A stretch of 64,000 bases of DNA, taken from the NCBI RefSeq assembly GCF_940143175.1, contig NZ_OW659496.1, forward strand, positions 1,178,001 to 1,242,000, given 5' to 3'. Positions 18,480-26,294 of this stretch are shown piece after piece. Numbering within the stretch: position 1 is the stretch's first letter; each line of letters opens with the position of its first letter. The notes under the pieces were generated by a model. That model worked only from the letters and a program-made list of their open reading frames with translations. It did not search any database and was not told where the DNA came from. The stretch is from Erysipelothrix amsterdamensis (GTDB taxonomy: Bacteria > Bacillota_I > Bacilli_A > Erysipelotrichales > Erysipelotrichaceae). Made by a program: the position numbers and the translations under genes.

Positions 18480-20204
18480 CTATTGAATGGACGCAAGTGC
18501 GTCGTCAACTTTTTTGTAGTATGCATCAAATTTTGTTAAATCTTCGTCAATTGCATATTTAATTCCAACAATTTCATCAAAAATATGAGTGTTGGAAATA
18601 GCATTCATCGTTTTTTTATCTTGAAGAACTATTTGACATTGTTTATATGTATAGTTAATTAGCTTCAACATTTCAAATTGTTTTTGTAAGGAAACCGAAC
18701 TGTCATATTCGTGAAATGCATTTTGTTGTAAATATCCAACACGAATTACACGTCCCATTTCAAGTGTTAGTTTTTGTCGATCAGCTAAAACATCTTGTCC
18801 AATTAATTTTACAATCTCCATTAAACTTGTTTCTTCATTCAGAATTGATAAGATCATTTGTCTGTATTCCAAGAATTCAGGACCAATGTTCTGATCATAC
18901 CAGCCCTCAAGATGAACAAGGTATTCACTATAAGATAAATTATAGTTTATCGATGGAAAGTGACGTATATAAGCGAGTGACTTATCGAGAGCCCAAAAAC
19001 AGCCAATAAAGCGTTGAGTATTTTGTGTTACAGGTTCAGAAAAATCAGCTCCTTGAGGTGATATCGCACCAATAATACTGATTGAACCAACATCACCATT
19101 GAGTGTATCAACATAAGAACTTCTTTCATAAAAGGCTGCTAAACGTGAGGCAAGGTACGCTGGAAATCCTTCTTCTGCAGGCATCTCTTCCAAACGACCC
19201 GACAATTCTCGTAGAGCTTCAGCCCAACGAGATGTAGAATCCGCCATAAGCGCTACATGATACCCCATATCACGGTAATACTCTGCAAAGGTAATACCAG
19301 TATAGATTGATGCTTCACGAGCAGCTACAGGCATGTTAGAGGTGTTTGCAATCAAAATCGTTCGTTCCATTAGGGTACGACCAGTCTTTGGATCAATTAA
19401 CTCTGAAAACTCTTCTAAAACTTGGGCCATTTCGTTGCCGCGTTCACCACAGCCAATATAAACAATAATATCTGCATCACACCACTTTGCAAGTTGATGT
19501 TGAAGCATCGTTTTACCAGCTCCAAATCCACCTGGAATTGCTGCACTCCCCCCCTTAACAATTGGGAAAAGCGTATCAATAACACGTTGCCCAGTTATAA
19601 GAGGCTCTTTCGCATCAATGCGACTTGCAACTGGTCGTTCATGGCGAATTGGCCACATAACGGAAAGTGAAAAATCCGTACCGTCTTCTAAAGATAAAAG
19701 TGTATCATCAATTTTATACAAACCATCTTTACAGTCAGTAGCAATAATACCTTTTTTTGTTGCCATTAAACGGTGTACAATGGATCCCGTTTCTTCAAAT
19801 GTTGCATAGACCTGACCTAATTGAATCAGATCACCTTTTGAAACGCAAAAACTAACGTTCCATTCACGTTCTTCGGACAAGGTACGCATACTTTGCCCAA
19901 CATCAAGATAGGAACCATATTTTTCAGATAAACCTTGCAGTGGACGGCCGATTCCATCATAAATATTTCCAAGGAGTCCGGGTCCTAATTCAATACTTAA
20001 CGGTTGCCCTGTATGTTCGATCGGTTCGCCTATTTTCATGGACGATGTAGACTCATAGACTTGAATAGTCACATAATCATTATCGATTCCAATAACTTCT
20101 CCTAATAATTTTTGATGTCCAACATATACCATCTCTGACATTGTGAAGTTATCAACATCTTGACTTTTAATAATCGGACCATTAATCCAATAAATTGTAC
20201 TCAT
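18480..20204 (-). CDS. ntpA: V-type ATPase catalytic subunit A
   Basis: Catalytic subunit that hydrolyses or makes ATP. The 574 residues include the long non-homologous insertion typical of A subunits, Walker A GGFGAGKTMLQHQL, GCGERGNEM and the ADSTSRWAEALRE segment. I choose the ATG at 20204 (MSTIYWING) because AGAGGTGG lies about 6 nt upstream; the longer frame from 20225 would overlap subunit E by 10 bp. Confidence 0.96.
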   Translation of the reverse strand: MSTIYWINGPIIKSQDVDNFTMSEMVYVGHQKLLGEVIGIDNDYVTIQVYESTSSMKIGEPIEHTGQPLSIELGPGLLGNIYDGIGRPLQGLSEKYGSYLDVGQSMRTLSEEREWNVSFCVSKGDLIQLGQVYATFEETGSIVHRLMATKKGIIATDCKDGLYKIDDTLLSLEDGTDFSLSVMWPIRHERPVASRIDAKEPLITGQRVIDTLFPIVKGGSAAIPGGFGAGKTMLQHQLAKWCDADIIVYIGCGERGNEMAQVLEEFSELIDPKTGRTLMERTILIANTSNMPVAAREASIYTGITFAEYYRDMGYHVALMADSTSRWAEALRELSGRLEEMPAEEGFPAYLASRLAAFYERSSYVDTLNGDVGSISIIGAISPQGADFSEPVTQNTQRFIGCFWALDKSLAYIRHFPSINYNLSYSEYLVHLEGWYDQNIGPEFLEYRQMILSILNEETSLMEIVKLIGQDVLADRQKLTLEMGRVIRVGYLQQNAFHEYDSSVSLQKQFEMLKLINYTYKQCQIVLQDKKTMNAISNTHIFDEIVGIKYAIDEDLTKFDAYYKKVDDALASIQ

Positions 20205-20215
20205 ATTGACCACCT

Positions 20216-20782
20216 CTATATCCATAATTTACTTTCCTGAACAAAATATTCCATCGCTGAATTAAAACGAGAATCCAATGTATAATCATGCACAACATTA
20301 CCAACCTCACATAAAAAACCACCAAGTTCGAGATCGATAAATTTAAACCTTGCATTTTTTAGATTAAAAAATGATTGATCCTCTTCGCGAATCGAAATTA
20401 CAACAGATGATGTTTCATTCAAATTTAAAACTTTTAAACAATCGTCTAGATACTGTTTATAATTATCTGATTCTCGAAAACGAATGACATCTTCTTTCAA
20501 ATCATTTCCAAACGACTCTAGTAATTCTTGTCGACGCATCCTCAATCGTTTTTGCACACTAAATCTTAACTCAGATTCAACACGACTACGTTTTTTCTCT
20601 TCTCGATCTTTAATACTTTTGATTCGAGATTTAATTGAATGTTCGACTTGTAATTTATAAGCAGATAATTCAGCATCAACTTTTTCCTTTTGAGCACGTT
20701 GGCTCATCTCGGTATAGTTATGTGCCTCTTCATCAATAATACTTACGATTTCTTTTGAAACCTTAGCTTTTTCTCCTGCCAT
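20216..20782 (-). CDS. ntpE: V-type ATPase subunit E
   Basis: Peripheral stalk subunit. The 188 residues start with a long charged coiled coil (to about residue 110, many Glu/Lys/Arg) and end in the globular domain that binds the head, with GGFLCEVGNVVHDYTLDSRF, the family's most conserved segment. It directly abuts the subunit F gene upstream. Confidence 0.88.
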   Translation of the reverse strand: MAGEKAKVSKEIVSIIDEEAHNYTEMSQRAQKEKVDAELSAYKLQVEHSIKSRIKSIKDREEKKRSRVESELRFSVQKRLRMRRQELLESFGNDLKEDVIRFRESDNYKQYLDDCLKVLNLNETSSVVISIREEDQSFFNLKNARFKFIDLELGGFLCEVGNVVHDYTLDSRFNSAMEYFVQESKLWI

Positions 20783-21091
20783 TTATACCACCTCTCCGAT
20801 AATTTTAGAAATTGTTTCATCAATCATTGACTGAACTTCATGAGACTTATGTCGGTCTGATATTTCAACAATTAACGGACTCGGAACATTTAGTTTCAGG
20901 TCTTGAATGTATTCTCGATCCAAATCGAAAATCTTAGTAGTAAGCAAAATAATTCCAATTTCTTGATTATGAATTACTTTACCAAGTTCCTGTTTGAGTT
21001 CTTCTTTTTCGTGAACAACCACGCCTTCGATACCAGCTAAACGAAGTCCCATTTGGGTGTCGATGTTGTCACTGATAAGATACATTTTCAT
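20783..21091 (-). CDS. V-type ATPase subunit F
   Basis: Small central-stalk subunit with a Rossmann-like fold. The 102 residues read YLISDNIDTQMGLRLAGIEG at the start and IGIILLTTKIFD in the middle, both standard for subunit F (called NtpG in Enterococcus hirae). It overlaps the stop of the c-subunit gene by 4 bp. Confidence 0.9.
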   Translation of the reverse strand: MKMYLISDNIDTQMGLRLAGIEGVVVHEKEELKQELGKVIHNQEIGIILLTTKIFDLDREYIQDLKLNVPSPLIVEISDRHKSHEVQSMIDETISKIIGEVV

Positions 21092-21522
21092 AATTTATTA
21101 ATAATAAGAATAGCGATTAAAAGTCCATAAATCGCAACCCCTTCAGCAAGAGCAACGAAAATCATTGCTTTACCAAAGTTTTCACCCTTCTCAGAAATAG
21201 CACCAATTGCTGCAGGAGCGGCTTGCCCAACAGCATAACCAGCACCGAGCACCGAACAACCTACCGCAATTGAAGCAGCTAAATACGCCATACCTTGTGC
21301 GTTACTTCCTTGGAACGCATTTGATACTGCCTCATCCGCATGTGTATAACCTGTAATTAAAACAACACCAATTAGAGCTGCAAAGAAACATGATACTTGG
21401 AACCAAACACGGAACTTAGCATTTTGCGGATCCACCTTTTTCTTGTAAACTGGAACGAGTGGTAATGTAATAAGACCGATTAAAAGCATTGGTCCAATAA
21501 TTTCAAATAATGATAATGACAT
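21088..21522 (-). CDS. ntpK: V-type ATPase proteolipid subunit K (c ring)
   Basis: Ion-carrying ring subunit of the V0 sector. Start at 21522 (MSLSLFEI) is chosen because AAGGAGG lies 8 nt upstream; the open frame extends to 21624 but that part overlaps subunit I. The 144 residues give four membrane helices. Only the second hairpin has the Gly/Ala-rich proteolipid sequence and the ion-binding glutamate in VALAEGVAIYG; the first hairpin is divergent and has no acidic site. One carboxylate per four helices is the E. hirae NtpK pattern. Confidence 0.92.
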   Translation of the reverse strand: MSLSLFEIIGPMLLIGLITLPLVPVYKKKVDPQNAKFRVWFQVSCFFAALIGVVLITGYTHADEAVSNAFQGSNAQGMAYLAASIAVGCSVLGAGYAVGQAAPAAIGAISEKGENFGKAMIFVALAEGVAIYGLLIAILIINKL

Positions 21523-21535
21523 ATGTATTTCCTCC

Positions 21536-23326
21536 TTAGTAGACTGATTTAAATGGCTTACCGCCACCGTCGTAGTAACGACTAAACATTTCATAATACT
21601 CCAAACGTAATGTTTGAATTCCAACTATAAGTCCTTCTAAACCAATAACGAAAATATTACCAAATATTAAGATTAGAATACCTGCATTTCCCGCCATTTC
21701 ATTTAGAGTCATCACAACACTCATCATCCCGGCATGAGAGAGAACAAAGCCTCCAACACGAAGAAACGACATCGTATTTGCAATAAAACTCAAAAGAACT
21801 TCAAATAACTCAAAAAAACTTTCAACTAAATACCCGCCCCAACCTTCATGGGGAGAAGCACTCATTTTATTCATAAGATTAGATAATGGTTCTTTAAACA
21901 GAATCATTAATAAAGGTAAAACGATAAATATAAAAATAGTTAATGGATTTACAACATGAATGCCTTGAGAATTCAAGGCTACGGCTGCCATAATAAATCC
22001 ATAAAACATAAGGCCAGCGATACCATTTTGACTGTAGATTGCATTTGTGAAATCCTTTTTTTTAAAGGACAGAACAATATTCAGTCCAATTGACATGAGT
22101 ATCAAAACAACACCCAATGTAACCGTAGTGAGTAGAAGCGTCATTGTAAAATCAGGACTTGTAACATGAATTGGCAAACCCAAAGGTGCTAATAATGGCT
22201 TCAAGATTTCTTCGTTTCCAAAAAACGATCCGTAAATCAATCCAAAGAACATCGAAAACATTCCAATTCGAACTGCAACGTCACCAAGCTTGATTCCTTT
22301 TTTCTTGGACAGTAAATACCCACCCAGAGCAATCACAAAACCTTGACCTAAATCTCCAAACATAATTCCAAACAGCAGACAATAAGTTACTGCGAAGAAG
22401 GATGTCGGATCAAATTCACCATATTTGGGCAGGCTATACATCTCAACAAACATTTCAAACGGTCGTGAAAACCAACCATTTTTCAGTCGTGTCGGTGCTA
22501 GCAAACCTTCTTGTGTCGAAGCATCAAAGTTTAATACTTTCATATCCTCTGCGAATAATGATTCGAACACACTCAATCTATCTTCTGGAATAAAACCAAC
22601 AATAACCGCTTCTTGATTATAAATTGTGATGTACTTGTAATAAGCCTCTTTTAATGACTGGACTTTAATATATCCGTACATATTTTCCAACAAATCAGAG
22701 CATTCTTTTCTCAAACTATCATCTGCTCCTATTGGAATTGCAAGAGGTTCAAAAAACAGCGATTCAAACATCTGTACGAGATGATTCTCATCCGCTTCCA
22801 AACAGACCCAAACAATCCAACCATATTGTTTTGTACGATGTAATTCTGTGAATACAAAGCGTTCATCATTATGTAAAGTTATTTTAGATAATGAGTTTGT
22901 CGGTATTCTACCGAAATGAACGCGAATAAAGCCTTCTTCTACATGCTCCATTGGATATTCTTTCAACTTACTGAGTGCTATCTTATCATCATCATTTAAA
23001 CTTGATAGTGACGATTCTTGTCGATGAAGCGTATTATACCTCTGTTCGGCTTCTTGAAGTGCATTCTCGATTTGAGCGACGGAATACTCGCGATCATAAT
23101 GGTCACTTAAGGTCAAATGTAAATCGGTAATAATACGTTCACAGCGCGATAAATAACTATCATAAATACGATCATTTGGATAAATTAATCCACCATCTCC
23201 ATCCTTCACAACTTCTGTTGCAAGCTCAGGATGAAAATTTGGACAAGTCATAATGTTATCAATCATCGACAATACATTCTTAGGGTCAGTTGATACCATA
23301 ACAAGTCTCATTTTTTCTATTGCCAC
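21536..23326 (-). CDS. ntpI: V-type ATPase subunit I (a subunit)
   Basis: Membrane stator that forms the ion half-channels against the c ring. The 596 residues have a cytosolic N-terminal half of about 320 residues with coiled coil, then seven to eight membrane helices from about residue 330. The channel helix FIANTMSFLRVGGFVLSHAGM carries the conserved Arg, and GLEGLIVGIQTLRLEYYEMFSRYY is the canonical C-terminus. Start is a GTG with AGGAGG 7-8 nt upstream. Confidence 0.94.
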   Translation of the reverse strand: MAIEKMRLVMVSTDPKNVLSMIDNIMTCPNFHPELATEVVKDGDGGLIYPNDRIYDSYLSRCERIITDLHLTLSDHYDREYSVAQIENALQEAEQRYNTLHRQESSLSSLNDDDKIALSKLKEYPMEHVEEGFIRVHFGRIPTNSLSKITLHNDERFVFTELHRTKQYGWIVWVCLEADENHLVQMFESLFFEPLAIPIGADDSLRKECSDLLENMYGYIKVQSLKEAYYKYITIYNQEAVIVGFIPEDRLSVFESLFAEDMKVLNFDASTQEGLLAPTRLKNGWFSRPFEMFVEMYSLPKYGEFDPTSFFAVTYCLLFGIMFGDLGQGFVIALGGYLLSKKKGIKLGDVAVRIGMFSMFFGLIYGSFFGNEEILKPLLAPLGLPIHVTSPDFTMTLLLTTVTLGVVLILMSIGLNIVLSFKKKDFTNAIYSQNGIAGLMFYGFIMAAVALNSQGIHVVNPLTIFIFIVLPLLMILFKEPLSNLMNKMSASPHEGWGGYLVESFFELFEVLLSFIANTMSFLRVGGFVLSHAGMMSVVMTLNEMAGNAGILILIFGNIFVIGLEGLIVGIQTLRLEYYEMFSRYYDGGGKPFKSVY

Positions 23327-23337
23327 TAAACCACCTC

Positions 23338-24348
23338 CTAAATAATCAGCAACTTAACAATTTCTTCGGGGCTCATTTGGTATCGAACACCTTCAACAAC
23401 ATCAATAATATTTTCTATTTCTATTTTTATAAGAAACATATATGAAAATAAAATTACATCCGAATTCGTTGAAAATCGAATTTTCCGTTTTAAAATACTA
23501 TAACGAATCATATCGAAATAGTATTCGATGTGTCGATCTCCTTCAAAGTCTTCATATTTACCGTAGGGTGTTTCTTTAAATGCTTCTAAAAAACTGTCCG
23601 CATCTAAATTCAGAATCCACTCTTGCAGTCTGTTTTCTGAAATATAGTACGGCTCATAATGAACACGTTTTAATATCTCAGTTGATGTCATATTAAAATA
23701 CTTTTTCATTCGGTAAACATTCGAAATATTTTCAAGTTCAATATTAATTCGAAAAACTTCGAGCAATTCTTTGTTGTTTGGCTCATGGCGAATTAAATCC
23801 AACATACGCTGGTTATAAAAGATTTTTAAACTATCTTCGCACTTTGATATATCAACAACATTATCTGTAAGGAACGCGAGTGGTTTATTGTATGACGTGT
23901 GCTCTAAATACTTATAAACCTCTTCAAAAGTTGTGCATTGCGCTAAACCATATACATCAAATGACATAAGATGATTAAGATCTTCAACGAAGTCTTCCAC
24001 AAAATGACTCGTACCTGCATCAATTGCATGCAAGATAAAAATAATTTGAGCGATTTCAACTTCGCGAACATAGAATTCATAAAAATGATGCTTACTGGTT
24101 TGAATAAACCGCATAAGACTTAGGAATTCCAAATGTGACTTTAAACGAATACGTTGTTCAAAAAATCCACGATGGATTCCTTTCTCATTAATCCCTTCCA
24201 GTACATCTGAATATCGTGTTTCATTTTTTAAGAAACTTGCGATACCAGGTATATCTGGCATTTCCAGCATCGATCGATAGTGGGCCGCTGTTAGATGTTG
24301 ACTATAAAACGAACGTGCCTTAGTAGACATTGCATAATCACTTGCCAT
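23338..24348 (-). CDS. ntpC: V-type ATPase subunit C (d)
   Basis: Funnel-shaped subunit that couples the central stalk to the c ring. It is 336 residues, helical, beginning with YAMSTKARSFYSQHLTAAHYRSML, typical of the vATP-synt_AC39 family, and ending with IENIIDVVEGVRYQMSPEEI. It overlaps the small first gene by 11 bp and lies 11 bp before subunit I. Confidence 0.9.
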   Translation of the reverse strand: MASDYAMSTKARSFYSQHLTAAHYRSMLEMPDIPGIASFLKNETRYSDVLEGINEKGIHRGFFEQRIRLKSHLEFLSLMRFIQTSKHHFYEFYVREVEIAQIIFILHAIDAGTSHFVEDFVEDLNHLMSFDVYGLAQCTTFEEVYKYLEHTSYNKPLAFLTDNVVDISKCEDSLKIFYNQRMLDLIRHEPNNKELLEVFRINIELENISNVYRMKKYFNMTSTEILKRVHYEPYYISENRLQEWILNLDADSFLEAFKETPYGKYEDFEGDRHIEYYFDMIRYSILKRKIRFSTNSDVILFSYMFLIKIEIENIIDVVEGVRYQMSPEEIVKLLII

Positions 24349-24658
24349 CTAATGTAGTAATTCTTGTAAAAAGAATTTGCTCCCATTCTTCTTTTGCTAC
24401 ATTAAACCGCTCGTCCAAGTCCTTGACACGTTCGTTATATTCATGATCTGACATAGGTTTAAGGCGTTCGTAGCGTGCATTAGACTCTTCTCGAATCTTC
24501 GCAGACTCGTGTTCAAATACTTCCGATAACGCATTATCTATCGATTTTTTTAATTCTTCAAAGTGTTCTTGATCAAATTCACTCGTCAACTCATGTTCAT
24601 GAACCAACTGCTTTGCACTTTGATTTGCTTTCAATATTCGAAGAATATGTTCATCCAT
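24338..24658 (-). CDS. Small coiled-coil V-ATPase peripheral stalk subunit (G/H-like)
   Basis: The 106 residues are almost all helical and charged with heptad-like spacing, and the frame is the first gene of the V-ATPase operon. Such proteins (NtpF in Enterococcus, AhaH in archaea) pair with subunit E to make the peripheral stalk. The identification rests on position, size and coiled coil more than on sequence motifs. AAGGAGGG lies 7 nt before the ATG. Confidence 0.7.
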   Translation of the reverse strand: MDEHILRILKANQSAKQLVHEHELTSEFDQEHFEELKKSIDNALSEVFEHESAKIREESNARYERLKPMSDHEYNERVKDLDERFNVAKEEWEQILFTRITTLDGK

Positions 24659-24687
24659 AATTTGCCCTCCTTAAAAAGACAAAACCT

Positions 24688-24716
24688 ATAATACTCCTAT
24701 CAAAAATAAATTTCAA
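24688..24716 (-). promoter_or_regulatory. V-ATPase operon promoter
   Basis: Minus strand reads TTGAAA, 17-bp spacer, TATTAT, close to consensus, about 30 bp upstream of the first operon gene. Confidence 0.75.
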
Positions 24717-24746
24717 TAAAATATTCCTTTTTTTATTAAAACTTGG

Positions 24747-24752
24747 TATAAT
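24747..24752 (+). promoter_or_regulatory. -10 box of tRNA-Ser promoter
   Basis: A perfect TATAAT lies 10 bp upstream of the tRNA, divergent from the V-ATPase promoter; the -35 region (TTCCTT at about 17 bp) is weak. Confidence 0.55.
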
Positions 24753-24762
24753 ACACATTGTT

Positions 24763-24851
24763 GGAGAAATACCCAAGAGGCTGAAGGGGTCGGTCTCGAA
24801 AACCGATAGGAGTGAAAGCTCGCGAGGGTTCAAATCCCTCTTTCTCCGCCA
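24763..24851 (+). tRNA. tRNA-Ser (anticodon CGA)
   Basis: Class II tRNA of 89 nt including an encoded CCA. Acceptor GGAGAAA pairs with TTTCTCC; the anticodon arm is TCGGT-CTCGAAA-ACCGA, placing CGA as anticodon (codon UCG). A long variable arm follows, then the T arm GAGGG-TTCAAAT-CCCTC and discriminator G before CCA. Confidence 0.95.
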
Positions 24852-24864
24852 TAATAAAAATACC

Positions 24865-24889
24865 AATCACTGCTATAGTGATTTTTTTT
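24865..24889 (+). terminator. tRNA-Ser terminator
   Basis: AATCACT and AGTGATT form a 7-bp stem followed by a run of T, 13 bp after the tRNA. Confidence 0.75.
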
Positions 24890-24975
24890 ATGAGTTCATG
24901 TGTAATTCTATTTAATCACTTATATGATTTTAAATCAACATTCTGTTCGAACTCTAATTGAAATTGTGATGAAAA

Positions 24976-24999
24976 AAAAGACTCCGCAAGGAGTCTTTT
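24976..24999 (-). terminator. Terminator after phosphofructokinase gene
   Basis: AAAAGACTCC-GCAA-GGAGTCTTTT forms a perfect 10-bp stem; read on the minus strand it ends in a long U run, 5 bp after the stop. Confidence 0.85.
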
Positions 25000-25003
25000 A
25001 AAA

Positions 25004-26215
25004 TTAACGCATGTAGAAAGGTTTAACTTGACGAGGTAATCCTTTTTCGTCAAACATAACAACTGGACGTCCTACTAGAAGAGGAGCGATATAGTCGTGT
25101 GCTTCTTGGGCAATACCTGCAAATTCTGGTAAGATCCACTCAATTGGGAAGTTCTTAACATGGTTTGCGACATTACTTGCATCTGTTGCAAAGAATTCAA
25201 CATCGTATTCTTCAACACCTTCAACACGTTTTAGTGCAACCATTTTACCTGTAAATGATGGTTCCATTGAACGCATATGTGCTGACATACCAAGTTTGAA
25301 TGATTCTTCAACATCTACTTTTGATTGTTCTGTAGCATGTGAACGTTGCGCGTTACTTAAGTCTTGTACTTTAGCACGTTCTGAAATACCTGCTTCAAGA
25401 ATCATTTCACGTAAAGCATTTCCTGCTCCACCAAGAACTGCATGGCCAAATGTATCATTTTTTGATTCACCAGCAGCTAAGTAAGTTCCGTCTTCATAAC
25501 GAACACCTTCACTTACAACGATATAGCATTTATTTTTTTCATCAATGTGTTTTTGAACTGTTTTTAAGAATGCTTCTTTATCGAACGCTAGTTCAGGAAG
25601 AACTACCATATCAACAACACCTGAAACACATGCACTTGCTGCTAACCAACCAGCATCGCGTCCCATTGTTTCAAGAATGAATACATCTTGACGTGTATAA
25701 ACTGTACTATCCAACCATGTTTGGTAAGCAGTTGTAGCGATAAATTTCGCTGCACTTGCAAATCCTGGACAGTGATCGATAACCATAAGGTCATTATCAA
25801 CAGTTTTTGGACAACCAACGAATTGGAATTCAGTGTGTCCATTTGCTTCTGCATATTGTGATAATGCATAAACTGTATCCATTGAGTCGTTTCCACCAAC
25901 GTAGAACATTGTACGGATATCATGTTTTTCTAAAATTGCGAACAATTTTTCGAAATCTGCAACGTTTTCACGTTTTAATTTATAACGACATGAACCTAAT
26001 GCACTTGAAGGTGTTTGACGTAAAACATTGTTTTCGTCTTCACTCATGTGTGTTAAATCCACAAATTTTTCTTCAAGAATTCCCTCGATTCCATGAAGAC
26101 CACCTAAAACCACATCATAAATTGGGTTCAGTTGGTTTGCTTTAACGATACCTGCAACAGTAGCGTTAATTACTGATGTTGGCCCACCTGATTGAGCCAC
26201 TAAACATTTAGCCAT
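25004..26215 (-). CDS. pfp: Diphosphate-type 6-phosphofructokinase
   Basis: Phosphorylates fructose 6-phosphate, probably with pyrophosphate rather than ATP. The phosphate-donor motif is GGNDS (ATP enzymes have GGDGS) and the next signature is PKTVDND (ATP enzymes have PGTIDND); both substitutions mark PPi use. ETMGRDAGW follows. The start at 26215 (MAKCLVAQSGG) is preferred: AAAGGAG lies 11 nt upstream and the N-terminus then begins right at the nucleotide loop; the frame itself extends ten codons further. The protein is 403 residues. A strong promoter and terminator make it monocistronic. Confidence 0.88.
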   Translation of the reverse strand: MAKCLVAQSGGPTSVINATVAGIVKANQLNPIYDVVLGGLHGIEGILEEKFVDLTHMSEDENNVLRQTPSSALGSCRYKLKRENVADFEKLFAILEKHDIRTMFYVGGNDSMDTVYALSQYAEANGHTEFQFVGCPKTVDNDLMVIDHCPGFASAAKFIATTAYQTWLDSTVYTRQDVFILETMGRDAGWLAASACVSGVVDMVVLPELAFDKEAFLKTVQKHIDEKNKCYIVVSEGVRYEDGTYLAAGESKNDTFGHAVLGGAGNALREMILEAGISERAKVQDLSNAQRSHATEQSKVDVEESFKLGMSAHMRSMEPSFTGKMVALKRVEGVEEYDVEFFATDASNVANHVKNFPIEWILPEFAGIAQEAHDYIAPLLVGRPVVMFDEKGLPRQVKPFYMR

Positions 26216-26250
26216 ATAGTAATCTACTCCTTTATTTTTTACCAATTCCT

Positions 26251-26279
26251 ATTATACACAATAATATCAAAATAGCCAA
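26251..26279 (-). promoter_or_regulatory. Promoter for phosphofructokinase gene
   Basis: Minus strand TTGGCT, 17-bp spacer, TATAAT, about 36 bp upstream of the chosen ATG. Confidence 0.65.
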
Positions 26280-26294
26280 ATAAGAAAGCAATTT

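Noticed and set aside
21523..21624. N-terminal extension of the V-ATPase c subunit
   Set aside because: The strong ribosome site at 21522 and overlap with subunit I show that the longer frame is not used.
24651..24866. 71-codon minus-strand frame covering tRNA-Ser
   Set aside because: It is antisense to the tRNA and the V-ATPase promoter; the protein-like string is the usual tRNA artefact.
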